Shown here piece after piece: positions 46,400-54,524 of a stretch of 64,000 nucleotides of DNA. Source of the DNA: Streptomyces echinatus (GTDB taxonomy: Bacteria; Actinomycetota; Actinomycetes; Streptomycetales; Streptomycetaceae); NCBI RefSeq assembly GCF_014203595.1, contig NZ_JACHJK010000002.1, positions 1 to 64,000 on the forward strand, in the 5' to 3' direction. The position numbers and the translations under genes are program-made. Position 1 is the stretch's first letter, and each line of letters opens with the position of its first letter. A model generated the notes under the pieces. That model made no database searches, was not told where the DNA came from, and worked only from the letters and a program-made list of their open reading frames with translations.

Positions 46400-47359
46400 T
46401 TGATCGACATCTCGGACATCGAAGCCGCCGCGCGGCGGATCGCCGGACACGTCGTACGGACGCCGACGGTGCCGAGCCCCGGCCTCGGGGCGCTGCTCGG
46501 CGTCCCGGTCACCGCCAAGCTCGAACTGCTCCAGCGCACCGGCTCGTTCAAGGCGCGCGGGGCCACGGCCAAGCTGCTGTCGCTGAGCGGGGCCGAACGG
46601 GCGGCGGGCGTGGTCGCGGTCAGCGGCGGCAACCACGGGATCGCGCTCGCCGTGATGGCGGCGGCCCTGGACGTGAAGGCCACCGTCGTCATGCCGCGCT
46701 CCGCGCCCGCGCGTTCCATCGCGCTCGTCGAGGACGCCGGGGCGTCGGTGCGGCTGACCGACGGCATGGACAGCGCCTTCCGGTTGGTGACGGTGCTGCG
46801 GGACGAGGGCCTGACCCTGGTCCATCCCTTCGACGACCCGGTCGTGATCGCCGGACAGGGCACCGTGGGACTGGAGTTGGCCGAGGACGCAGGCGAGCTG
46901 ACGGACGTCGTCGTCAGCGTCGGCGGCGGGGGCCTGATCGCCGGCGTGGCGGCGGCCCTGCGCGCCCGCCGTCCGGGGGTGCGCGTATGGGGCGTGGAGA
47001 CCGTGGGCGCGCAGGCGATGTCCGGCGCGCTCGGGGCCGGCGCTCCGGTCCCGGTGCCGCTGTCCTCCCTCGTCACCACGTTGAGCGCGCCCTCGGTGTC
47101 GCGGCTGACGTACGACCATGTGTCCGCGCTCGTCGAGGAGGTCCTGGTGGTCCCGGACCGGGACGCGGTGCAGGGCTGCCTGGACCTCGCCGACCACGCC
47201 AAGGTGTGGGCCGAGCCGGCCGCGGGCTGTCTGCTGCCGGCGGCCCGGCAGGTGGCGGCGCGGATCGGCGCGGACGCCAGGATCGGGCTCGTGGTGTGCG
47301 GCGGCAACACGACGCCCCGAGAACTCACCGGCTGGGCCGACCGCTTCGGGCTGCTGTGA
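46400..47359 (+). CDS. PLP-dependent threonine/serine dehydratase
   Basis: The product is 319 residues of fold-type II PLP enzyme: LELLQRTGSFKARGATAKLL carries the Schiff-base lysine, SGGNHGIALAV binds substrate carboxylate, and VSVGGGGLIAGVAAAL is the phosphate loop. It matches the short, catabolic-type dehydratases that deaminate L-threonine or L-serine, without the C-terminal ACT regulatory domain of IlvA. The TTG start follows GGAAGGGTGAG. A racemase of the same family cannot be excluded. Confidence 0.88.
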   Translation: MIDISDIEAAARRIAGHVVRTPTVPSPGLGALLGVPVTAKLELLQRTGSFKARGATAKLLSLSGAERAAGVVAVSGGNHGIALAVMAAALDVKATVVMPRSAPARSIALVEDAGASVRLTDGMDSAFRLVTVLRDEGLTLVHPFDDPVVIAGQGTVGLELAEDAGELTDVVVSVGGGGLIAGVAAALRARRPGVRVWGVETVGAQAMSGALGAGAPVPVPLSSLVTTLSAPSVSRLTYDHVSALVEEVLVVPDRDAVQGCLDLADHAKVWAEPAAGCLLPAARQVAARIGADARIGLVVCGGNTTPRELTGWADRFGLL

Positions 47360-47386
47360 GCCACGGCGGGCATCCCGAAATCGCAA

Positions 47387-47423
47387 GCCCCTTCGAACGT
47401 TTGAATAAAAGGCAAGAAGGGGC
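47387..47423. terminator. Hairpin with AT-rich loop upstream of pseudokinase gene
   Basis: GCCCCTTC (47387-47394) pairs with GAAGGGGC (47416-47423). The 21-nt loop includes TTCGAACGTTTGAA (one mismatch from a palindrome) and AATAAAA. It may terminate the dehydratase gene or hold an operator. Confidence 0.5.
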
Positions 47424-47509
47424 CTGAATCGAGGATTCTTTGAACGCTCCCCCGCGGGCCCCGCGTACCTCTGGGAAAGTCGAGGCAGGGGTTTCAGCGA
47501 GGGATGACC

Positions 47510-49072
47510 ATGGTCAAGGCGCACGTCTCCGCACATGAGTTGGTCGCCGGGCGGTACCGGCTCCTGGAGGTCTTCTCCCGCGAGACGAACCGTCTGTGGT
47601 GGTACGCCGAGGACGTCGCGGCGGAGCAGCCCCGGCTGGTGGCGCAGACCGCTCTGCCGGAGCCCGTCGCCGAGGACACCGCGCGCCGGGCCACGGCCCG
47701 GGTCGTCCGCACCAGCGAGACCATGCGGCCGCTGCGCCCGGGCCAGATCGCCGCGGTCGTCGACGCCGCGGTGGAGGCGGGCACCCTGTGGACGGTGACC
47801 GAGTGGATCGACGGCGTGCCGCTCGGCGAACTCCTCGCCCGGGAGGGCTCGTTCCACCCGGTGCGGGCGGCCCGGCTCGGCCTGGAGCTGCTCGACGTGC
47901 TGCAGGCCGCGCACGACGAGGGCATCACGCACGGCGAGCTGAGCCCCGGACAGGTCTTCGTCAGGGAGGACGGGCCGGTGGTCGTCACGGGGTTCGGGCT
48001 GGCCGGCACCACACTCGTGCCCCGGCTCACGGCTCCCTCGTACGCCTCCCCGGAGCAGGCCCGCGACGAGCGGATCGGTCCGGCCGCCGACCTGTGGGCG
48101 CTGGGCGCGCTGCTCTACACCATGGTCGAGGGGCGGCCGCCGTTCAGGGACCGCGGCCGGGCCGAGGCCACTCTGAAGGCGGTGGACCGGCTGCCGCTGC
48201 GCACCCCGCTGCGCGCCGGCCCGCTCGCCCAGGCGGTGCAGGGGCTGCTGCGCAAGAACCCGCGGGAACGGCTGACCCGGCCGGTGGTCCGGGAGGCCCT
48301 GACCCGGGCGCTGAGCGAGGACTACGACGCGGACCGGCGGCCGGCCCCCGAGCCCCGGCTACGCGGGGCGTACGCGGGCGTGCGTCATGCTGTGCCGCTA
48401 CGGAGCAGCCGGATGCTGGCCGCCGGCACCGCGCTGGCCGTGGTCACCGTGGCCGCCGCGGTACTGGCCGCGACCGACGCGCTGCCGGGCAGGGACACGG
48501 CCGAGGCCCCGCCGCGGGCCACCGTGCCGACCGCTCCCACCGCCCGGCACACTGGCGACGGCACCGCGCCCACCCCGGCGCCGACCGCCTCGGCCTCCCC
48601 CGCCCTGCCGGCCGGTTACCAGCGGTACAACGCTCCCGAGGGCTTCTCGGTGGCGCTGCCCGAGGGCTGGGAACGGCTGGCCACCGCCCGGTCGGCCGAC
48701 CGCGCCTACCGCGTCACCTTCGGCCGGGGCGGCGCCGCGCCCACGCTGGCCGTCACCTACACCGAGCGCGTCGACCGCGCCCCGGTCGCCGTCTGGCGGG
48801 ACGACGTCGAACCCGAGCTGGCGAAGCAGCCGGGCTACCGCCGGGTCGGCACGCTCCGGGCCACCACCTATCAGGGCCGCGAGGCCGCCGACCTGGAGTG
48901 GCTGGCCGGCTCCGGCGCCGCCCGGGTGCACACCTTCGGACGCGGCTTCCTGCTGGGCGGCCGGCGCGGATTCTCCCTGCGCTTCACCACCCCGGCGGCG
49001 GCCTGGGACGACGCGGCGAGCCGGCAGGCCCTGCGGACGTTCCTGCGGACGTTCCGGGTGCCGAAGGACTGA
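47510..49072 (+). CDS. Membrane-anchored serine/threonine pseudokinase
   Basis: The product is 520 residues. The N-terminal 270 have the kinase fold (AGRYRLLEVF; TVTEWIDGVPLGELL; APSYASPEQARDERIGPAADLWALGALLYTMVEGRPPF), but the catalytic residues are gone. The ATP-lysine is Gln46 (VAQTAL), HRD is His141-Gly-Glu143, the metal Asn is Gln148, DFG is Gly161-Phe-Gly163, and the glycine loop is absent. One membrane helix (about 302-325) leads to a Thr/Pro-rich linker and an extracellular domain (from NAPEGFSVALPEGW) of unknown ligand. It is therefore likely a scaffold. ATG 47510 was chosen since GAGGG is 6 bases upstream; ATG 47504 directly abuts it. Confidence 0.88.
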   Translation: MVKAHVSAHELVAGRYRLLEVFSRETNRLWWYAEDVAAEQPRLVAQTALPEPVAEDTARRATARVVRTSETMRPLRPGQIAAVVDAAVEAGTLWTVTEWIDGVPLGELLAREGSFHPVRAARLGLELLDVLQAAHDEGITHGELSPGQVFVREDGPVVVTGFGLAGTTLVPRLTAPSYASPEQARDERIGPAADLWALGALLYTMVEGRPPFRDRGRAEATLKAVDRLPLRTPLRAGPLAQAVQGLLRKNPRERLTRPVVREALTRALSEDYDADRRPAPEPRLRGAYAGVRHAVPLRSSRMLAAGTALAVVTVAAAVLAATDALPGRDTAEAPPRATVPTAPTARHTGDGTAPTPAPTASASPALPAGYQRYNAPEGFSVALPEGWERLATARSADRAYRVTFGRGGAAPTLAVTYTERVDRAPVAVWRDDVEPELAKQPGYRRVGTLRATTYQGREAADLEWLAGSGAARVHTFGRGFLLGGRRGFSLRFTTPAAAWDDAASRQALRTFLRTFRVPKD

Positions 49073-49121
49073 CCGGGACCGCCGGCCGTTTTCCCCACGT
49101 CCAGCCGGGGACTCGCCCGTC

Positions 49122-50093
49122 ATGGTGCAAATCGGATACACGATGATGACCGAGCAGGCCGGCCCCCGGGACCTGGTGGATCACGTGGTGGGAGCCGAAG
49201 AGGCGGGTTTCGACTTCTCGGTGATCTCGGACCACTACTTCCCGTGGCTGCGCGCCCAGGGGCACTCCTCGTACGCGTGGAGCGTGCTCGGCGCCGCCGC
49301 ACAGGCCACCTCGCGGATCCCGCTGATGACCTACGTGACCTGCCCCATCCTGCGCTATCACCCGGCGATCGTGGCGCAGAAGGCGGCGACCGTGCAGTTG
49401 CTGTCGGAGGGCAGGTTCCGGCTCGGCCTCGGCGCCGGCGAGAACCTGAACGAGCATGTCGTGGGCGGCGGCTGGCCCCCGGTGGACGTCCGCCACGAGA
49501 TGCTCGAGGAGGCCGTCGAGATCATCAGGGCGCTCTTCGAGGGTGGCCATGTCACCCATCACGGACAGCACTACGACGTGGAGTCGGCCCGGCTGTGGGA
49601 CCTGCCGGACGAGGCGCCGCCGATCGGCATCGCCGTCTCCGGCGACCAGTCATGCAAGCTCGCCGGGCGCCTCGCCGACCTGGTGATCGCGACCGAGCCG
49701 AAGGCGGGCCTGCTGGAGGCCTTCGACCGGCACGGCGGCGGCGGCAAGCCCCGGGTCGGCCAGCTGCCGGTCTGCTACGACCCCGACCGGGACACGGCCG
49801 TCAAGCGCGCCCACTCCCAGTTCCGCTGGTTCGGCCTGGGCTGGAAGGTGAACGCCGAGCTGCCGCACCCCGACTCCTTCGAGGCCGCGACCGGGTTCGT
49901 GACCGAGAACGACGTCGCCGGCTCCATCCCGTGCGGTGACGACCCCGACGCCTTCGTGGAGGCCGTACGGCCCTACGCGGAGGCCGGGTTCGGGGAGATC
50001 GCCCTGGTGCAGATCGGCGGCGAGTCACAGCGGGACTACCTGGACTGGTCGGCGAAGACCCTGTTGCCGGCGCTGCGGGAGGCGTTCGCCTGA
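49122..50093 (+). CDS. LLM-class F420-dependent oxidoreductase
   Basis: The product is 323 residues: a bacterial luciferase-like TIM barrel with DHYFPWLRAQGHSSYAWSVLGAAAQATSRIPLMTYVTCPILRYHPAIVAQKAATVQLLSEGRFRLGLGAGENLNEHV. This is the F420-dependent (Fgd-like) branch; glucose-6-phosphate dehydrogenase activity is possible, but the family also includes other F420 reductases. The start is ATG 49122; the ribosome-binding site is weak. It is downstream of the pseudokinase and possibly co-transcribed with it (49 bases). Confidence 0.88.
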   Translation: MVQIGYTMMTEQAGPRDLVDHVVGAEEAGFDFSVISDHYFPWLRAQGHSSYAWSVLGAAAQATSRIPLMTYVTCPILRYHPAIVAQKAATVQLLSEGRFRLGLGAGENLNEHVVGGGWPPVDVRHEMLEEAVEIIRALFEGGHVTHHGQHYDVESARLWDLPDEAPPIGIAVSGDQSCKLAGRLADLVIATEPKAGLLEAFDRHGGGGKPRVGQLPVCYDPDRDTAVKRAHSQFRWFGLGWKVNAELPHPDSFEAATGFVTENDVAGSIPCGDDPDAFVEAVRPYAEAGFGEIALVQIGGESQRDYLDWSAKTLLPALREAFA

Positions 50094-50444
50094 CGCCTCG
50101 CGGCCGCCGCAACACGGGTCGGCCAAAGCATGGCACAGGCCGCCGCCGGCACGCCGAAGGTGTCGGCGGGGCGTGGACCTGCCGGACGCCGACGTCCGGC
50201 CGAGCCACTACGTCTCCCGCTCCAGCGCCTCCTCCGAGCCCGGCACCGCGATCACGCAGTCCGCCGAGGCCGAGGGCATTCGCCCCACCAAGGCCCTGGA
50301 CGCCCGGAGGAACTCCAGCGGGCCGTCGGCGGCTGGCCGGCCGCGCTGCGCGCAGCCCGCGGGAATCAGTCGCACGGGTGAGCATCCCGGGCGCTGCCGG
50401 GGTACTAGAGGGCCCTACGCCGTTTGTTTGCGAAAGGTCCCCGC
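50094..50444. other. Gene-free stretch, possibly a degraded gene
   Basis: This 351-base region has Streptomyces-like codon periodicity in places (50170-50390), but no frame with start, ribosome-binding site and recognisable domain. It may be a decayed gene. The last bases hold GAAAGG, the ribosome-binding site of the SsgA-like gene. Confidence 0.4.
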
Positions 50445-50870
50445 GTGAACTCGTTCGTGCACAAGACCCTGGTGGTGCAGCTCCTCGCGCCCGGCACCGG
50501 CCGCTGTCCGGTGCTGGCCCATCTCGGCTACGACGCCGACGACCCGTTCGCCGTCACCGCCGTCTTCGCCCACGACGGCCATGTGCTGGCCTGCTGGCGG
50601 CTGGACCGGGAGATGCTCTGCGCGGGGCTGGACGGGCCGGTCGGCATCGGTGACGTACGGCTGCGGCCGGCCGACACCGGACTCTGGCAGGAGCTGCGCA
50701 TGGAGTTCCTCGGGGACGCGCGTCCGGACGGCAGCCGGCACCGTGCGGTGGTGTTCGTCTGGGCGCCCGCGATCGCCGCGTTCCTGCGCGAGACCCACCT
50801 GCTCGTCCCGCCGGGACGGGAGCACGTCCCGGTGGACGAGTTGCTGGCGGACATCCTCTCCGCGGGCTGA
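50445..50870 (+). CDS. SsgA-like sporulation/cell-division regulator
   Basis: The product is 141 residues and fits the SsgA-like protein pattern: LGYDADDPFAVTAVFAHDG, ACWRLDREMLCAGLDGPVGIGDVRLRP, and FLRETHLLVPPGREHVPVDELLADIL. These sporulation-specific proteins steer septum placement, peptidoglycan synthesis and spore maturation in Streptomyces. Which of the paralogues (SsgA to SsgG) it is cannot be told here. GTG 50445 has GAAAGG about 7 bases upstream. Confidence 0.85.
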   Translation: MNSFVHKTLVVQLLAPGTGRCPVLAHLGYDADDPFAVTAVFAHDGHVLACWRLDREMLCAGLDGPVGIGDVRLRPADTGLWQELRMEFLGDARPDGSRHRAVVFVWAPAIAAFLRETHLLVPPGREHVPVDELLADILSAG

Positions 50871-50949
50871 GTAGCCGTACTCATGTCCGCGGACCGGGCC
50901 CGGCGCCACGATGAGGTGCCTACGACGCCCTCAGTCAAGGAGCCCCGCC

Positions 50950-51615
50950 GTGACCGCAGTGCACTCCGCCCCGCTCCCGGCGCCGCGCCGCGTGCCGCCC
51001 GCCCTCTTCGCCGGCGTGGTGGCCCTGGGGCTGGCCGTGTCGGCGTGGGGCGCGCGCGACCGCGCCACCTGGTTCCTGGAGACCGTGTGGGCGCTGGTGG
51101 GCCTCCCCCTGGTGGTGCTGGCCTGGCGGCGCTTCCCGCTGACGGGACTGCTGTGCGGCCTGCTGACCGTGCACGCGCTGGTCCTCGCGCTCGGCGGCCA
51201 CTACACCTACGCGCAGGTCCCGCTGGGCGACTGGGTGCGCGACACCTTCGGCCTCGACCGCAATCCGTACGACCGTTTCGGGCATCTGATGCAGGGCTTC
51301 GTACCGGCGGTGCTGGTCCGTGAACTGCTCAGCCGCACCTCGCCGTTGCGTGGCAGCCGCTGGCTCGCGCCGCTCACCGTGTGCGCCTGTCTGGCCTTCA
51401 GCGCCTGCTTCGAGCTGCTGGAGTGGCTGGCGGCCGAGATCGGCGGGCACGGCGCGGACGCCTTCCTCGCCACCCAGGGCGATGTCTGGGACACCCAGTG
51501 GGACATGTTCTGCGCGCTGATCGGCGCCGTGCTGTCGCTGCTGCTGCTCAGCCGGCCGCACGACCGTCAGCTCCGCGCCCTGGCGGGCGTTGCGCCTGCG
51601 GACCATGATCGGTAA
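50950..51615 (+). CDS. DUF2238 (YjdF-like) membrane protein
   Basis: The product is 221 residues with about six membrane helices and the YjdF signatures GHYTYAQVPLGDWV, NPYDRFGHLMQGFVPAVLVRELL, FELLEWLAAEIGG and TQGDVWDTQWDMFCALIGAVLSLL. The family is conserved and its function is unknown. GTG 50950 follows AAGGAG. It is probably a single-gene unit. Confidence 0.88.
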   Translation: MTAVHSAPLPAPRRVPPALFAGVVALGLAVSAWGARDRATWFLETVWALVGLPLVVLAWRRFPLTGLLCGLLTVHALVLALGGHYTYAQVPLGDWVRDTFGLDRNPYDRFGHLMQGFVPAVLVRELLSRTSPLRGSRWLAPLTVCACLAFSACFELLEWLAAEIGGHGADAFLATQGDVWDTQWDMFCALIGAVLSLLLLSRPHDRQLRALAGVAPADHDR

Positions 51616-51785
51616 GGTCATCCGGGTGACTGCCGGGTCGGCCATGGGCCATACACGAGTGAGGGTCCCGGCCTCGGCGTGAGCGCGAGGCGGGCGAGAG
51701 GCCCGCCGTCGTCTCCGAGTTCGTGCCCCGGCGCCCGCGAAGGCGCCCGTCCAGCAGATCTCATGACCGGAGACGCAGCCACCCC

Positions 51786-52199
51786 ATGCAGGCCACCCCT
51801 CAGCACTCCCCGTCGACCGCCGTACGGCTCGACCACACCGCCGTCCTCGCCCGCGACCGGCGGCTGTCGGCGGAATTCCTCGCCGCCGTCCTCGGACTGA
51901 CGGTCGGCGCCCCGTTCGGACCGTTCCTGCCCGTCGACCTCGGCAACGGCGTGACGCTCGACTACTACGAACAGCGCGAGGAACCCATACAGTCGCAGCA
52001 CTACGCGTTCCTCGTGCCCGAGGAGCAGTTCGACACCATGATCGCCCGGCTGGAAGCGCTCGACGTCACGTACTACGCCGATCCGCACCACACCGATCCG
52101 GGCCGGATCAACCGTCTCTTCGGGGGCCGCGGCGCCTACTTCACCGACCCGTCCGGCCACAACATGGAGATCATGACCCGCCCCTACGTCCGCCCCTAG
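51786..52199 (+). CDS. VOC family protein (single glyoxalase domain)
   Basis: The product is 137 residues of the vicinal-oxygen-chelate fold: VRLDHTAVLARDRRLSAEFLAAVLGL (metal His), SQHYAFLVPEEQF, and GAYFTDPSGHNMEIMTRPY (metal Glu). It could be a lyase, dioxygenase-like or binding protein; the fold does not specify the reaction. The ribosome-binding site is weak. It converges with the DUF6328 gene. Confidence 0.85.
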   Translation: MQATPQHSPSTAVRLDHTAVLARDRRLSAEFLAAVLGLTVGAPFGPFLPVDLGNGVTLDYYEQREEPIQSQHYAFLVPEEQFDTMIARLEALDVTYYADPHHTDPGRINRLFGGRGAYFTDPSGHNMEIMTRPYVRP

Positions 52200-52238
52200 G
52201 GGGACGGCCGTCGCGGGCACCCGGCCGGACGGAGGACC

Positions 52239-52733
52239 TCAGTCGTCCGACCGGCTCGTGTGCCTGCGGCGGGCCCACAGGGGCAGGCCGTACCAGCACA
52301 CGAGGTACCAGGCGACGACGCCGGTCACCAGATAGGGCACATAGCCGTCGTGCGTGGCCACCCGGAGGATCAGCAGCAGCGACGACGTCATCGTGGCCAG
52401 CAGCAGGACCAGGCCGACGAACGTCATCCGGGAGGCCAGCCGCACGGCCTGCGGCTTGACCCGGCGGCCGGAGACCAGGCGGTGCAGTGACACCGGACCG
52501 ATCAGGGCGCCGGTCGCGCAGGCGCCCAGGACGACGGTCACGATGTAGATCGTCTGGTCGGGGAGGGCCAGGCGGCCGTACTTGGGCTGGAAGACGACGG
52601 TGAGCAGGAAGCCGAACAGGATCTGCACGCCCGTCTGGGCCACCCGGACCTCCTGGATGAGCTCGCCCCACATCCGGTCGGCCCGCTCTTCCTCGGACTC
52701 GTCACGCCCCTTGCGCCGCCCTTCCTGTGTCAT
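52239..52733 (-). CDS. DUF6328 membrane protein
   Basis: The product is 164 residues: a charged N-terminus (TQEGRRKGRDESEEERADRMWGELIQEVRVAQTGVQILFGFLLTVVFQPKYGRL), then four membrane helices. It matches the actinobacterial DUF6328 family of unknown role. ATG 52733 is the family's usual start; a longer in-frame extension exists but reads poorly. Confidence 0.82.
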   Translation of the reverse strand: MTQEGRRKGRDESEEERADRMWGELIQEVRVAQTGVQILFGFLLTVVFQPKYGRLALPDQTIYIVTVVLGACATGALIGPVSLHRLVSGRRVKPQAVRLASRMTFVGLVLLLATMTSSLLLILRVATHDGYVPYLVTGVVAWYLVCWYGLPLWARRRHTSRSDD

Positions 52734-52785
52734 GCGGTGCGTGTAACCGCCCGGCCGTTCGTTCAAACGGTCGGCGGTCGCCCGC

Positions 52786-53769
52786 TCACCAGCGGTGCTC
52801 GACCTGGTCCTTGATCCGGCGGTCGTACAGCTCGCGGATGGCGGTGCGGGTCTCCTCCGGCAGCGGCGGCAGCTTGGCCGCGGCGGCGTTGGCGCGGGCC
52901 TGCTCCGGGCTGCGGGCACCGGGGATCACCGTGGTCACGCCGTCCTGCTCGATGATCCAGCGCAGCGCCAGCTGGGCCGGGGTGTACCCCTCGGGGGCGA
53001 GCGCGGCGAACTCGGCGGCGGCCTCCACGCCCGCGCCGTAGTCGACGCCGGAGAAGGTCTCGCCCTGGTCGAAGGCCTCGCCGTGACGGTTGTAGGTGCG
53101 GTGGTCGTCGGCCGCGAACACCGTGTCCCTGGTGTACTTGCCGGACAGCAGGCCGGAGGCGAGCGGCACGCGCGCGATGATGCCGACGCCGGCCTCGCGG
53201 GCGGCGGGCAGGACCTCGGTCAGGGGCTTCATCCGGAAGGGGTTGAGGATGATCTGCACGCTCGCCACGTTCGGCCGGGCGATCGCGGTCAGCGCCTCGG
53301 CACACGTCTCCACGCTCACCCCGTACGCGGCGACGCGCTCCTCCTCGACCAGGGTGTCCAGGGCGTCGAACACGGCGTCCGAGGAGTAGACCGGGGTGGG
53401 CGGGCAGTGCAGTTGCACCAGGTCGACGCGGTCGACGCCGAGGTTGCGGCGCGAGCGGTCGTTCCACTCGCGGAAGTTGTCCAGGATGTAGTTCCCGGGG
53501 ATCTGCTCGACCCGGCGGCCCATCTTGGTGGCCACGAGCACGTGCAGGTCGGGGCGGCCGCGCAGGAACGAGGCGATGGTCTCCTCGCTGCGCCCGTCGC
53601 CGTACACGTCGGCCGTGTCGAAGAAGGTGACCCCGGCCTCCGCCGCCGTCTCCAGGACGGACAGGGCCACCTTGTCGTCCACGTCGCCCCAGTCGGCGCC
53701 CAGCTGCCATGTGCCGAGACCGACGACCGACGCCCACTGACCCGACCTGCCGATTACGCGTTCGTCCAT
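52786..53769 (-). CDS. Aldo/keto reductase
   Basis: The product is 327 residues with the AKR tetrad: Asp and Tyr in FFDTADVYGDG, Lys in VLVATKMGRR, His in LVQLHCPPTP. The NADPH-binding end is WIIEQDGVTTVIPGARSPEQARANA. It reduces carbonyls with NADPH; the substrate is unknown. It resembles the general-stress YajO/YhdN group. The ATG at 53769 is followed by DERVIGRSGQWASVVGLGTW, as in the family. Confidence 0.92.
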   Translation of the reverse strand: MDERVIGRSGQWASVVGLGTWQLGADWGDVDDKVALSVLETAAEAGVTFFDTADVYGDGRSEETIASFLRGRPDLHVLVATKMGRRVEQIPGNYILDNFREWNDRSRRNLGVDRVDLVQLHCPPTPVYSSDAVFDALDTLVEEERVAAYGVSVETCAEALTAIARPNVASVQIILNPFRMKPLTEVLPAAREAGVGIIARVPLASGLLSGKYTRDTVFAADDHRTYNRHGEAFDQGETFSGVDYGAGVEAAAEFAALAPEGYTPAQLALRWIIEQDGVTTVIPGARSPEQARANAAAAKLPPLPEETRTAIRELYDRRIKDQVEHRW

Positions 53770-53857
53770 GGCGCCAGTCTGTCACCCGGCCCGGCGCCCC
53801 GCGGGACCGGCCGCTCCGCCGGGGGTACGGGTTCGCGCGCCGGCCGGACGGCGGCTG

Positions 53858-54457
53858 TCACCCGGTGGTACCGGGCCCGCCGGGCGTCAGCTGAGCCTGT
53901 ACGGCGGGCCCGTAGCGGTCGGCGACGGCGTCGGCGCCGGTGCCGCGCAGGTGCGGGCCGCGGGCGATGCCGTACATCACGCCGAGGCCGACCAGGGCGG
54001 CGACCGCGAGTTCGGCGCGCAGGCCGGCGTCGGGGCCGGTGAGCCGGGCGGCGAGGCGCTCGGTCACCTGGGCGCGGAAGTTGGCGCGCAGCACGTCGCC
54101 GTGGTCGCCGTGCAGCGGGGCGAAGGCGATGCGCAGCAGCGGGTCGGCGCCCCGGTCGCGCTGGCTGGACAGCACGTGCCGGACCATGTGCCGGCCGAGG
54201 TCGTCCAGCGGGGCGTCCAGCAGGGCGTCGGCGTCGGTGTCGAAGGACATCACGCGGGCGAAGAGGGTGTCCTTGTTGCCGAAGTACTTCAGGATCAGCG
54301 GTGGGCTGACGCCGGCCCGGTCGGCGACCGCCTTGAGGGTGATGTCGGCGTGCGCGTGCCGGGCCAGCAGGAAGCGGGCGGCCTTCAGGATGGCTGCCTT
54401 GGTGGCCTCGGCGTCCCGGCGAGCGGGGGCGGGCGCCTGACCGGGTGGCGTGGTCAC
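53858..54457 (-). CDS. TetR-family regulator of the MFS gene
   Basis: The product is 199 residues. The helix-turn-helix reads EATKAAILKAARFLLARHAHADITLKAVADRAGVSPPLILKYFGNKDTLFARVM, then a helical effector domain. GTG 54457 begins 67 bases after the MFS stop on the same strand, so it is the distal gene of the MFS operon. The twin palindromes upstream of the MFS gene (56048-56088) are its likely target, giving drug-inducible efflux. The longer in-frame 5' extension overlaps the MFS end and is not protein-like. Confidence 0.9.
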   Translation of the reverse strand: MTTPPGQAPAPARRDAEATKAAILKAARFLLARHAHADITLKAVADRAGVSPPLILKYFGNKDTLFARVMSFDTDADALLDAPLDDLGRHMVRHVLSSQRDRGADPLLRIAFAPLHGDHGDVLRANFRAQVTERLAARLTGPDAGLRAELAVAALVGLGVMYGIARGPHLRGTGADAVADRYGPAVQAQLTPGGPGTTG

Positions 54458-54524
54458 GGCCCTCCCGCTCCCCGCGTCGTCGCCATGGTCCTCATGGGCC
54501 GTGCCCCCTCCGTCGCCCTGCCCC

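Noticed and set aside
44278..47415. Minus-strand open frame of over 1,000 codons opposite the TPR, prenyl synthase and dehydratase genes
   Set aside because: The Ser/Arg/Ala-rich translation has no recognisable domain, and three well-supported + strand genes occupy the region.
50130..50381. Small + strand frame in the gap before the SsgA-like gene
   Set aside because: Arg/Gly-rich translation, no ribosome-binding site and no family; treated as non-coding or decayed.
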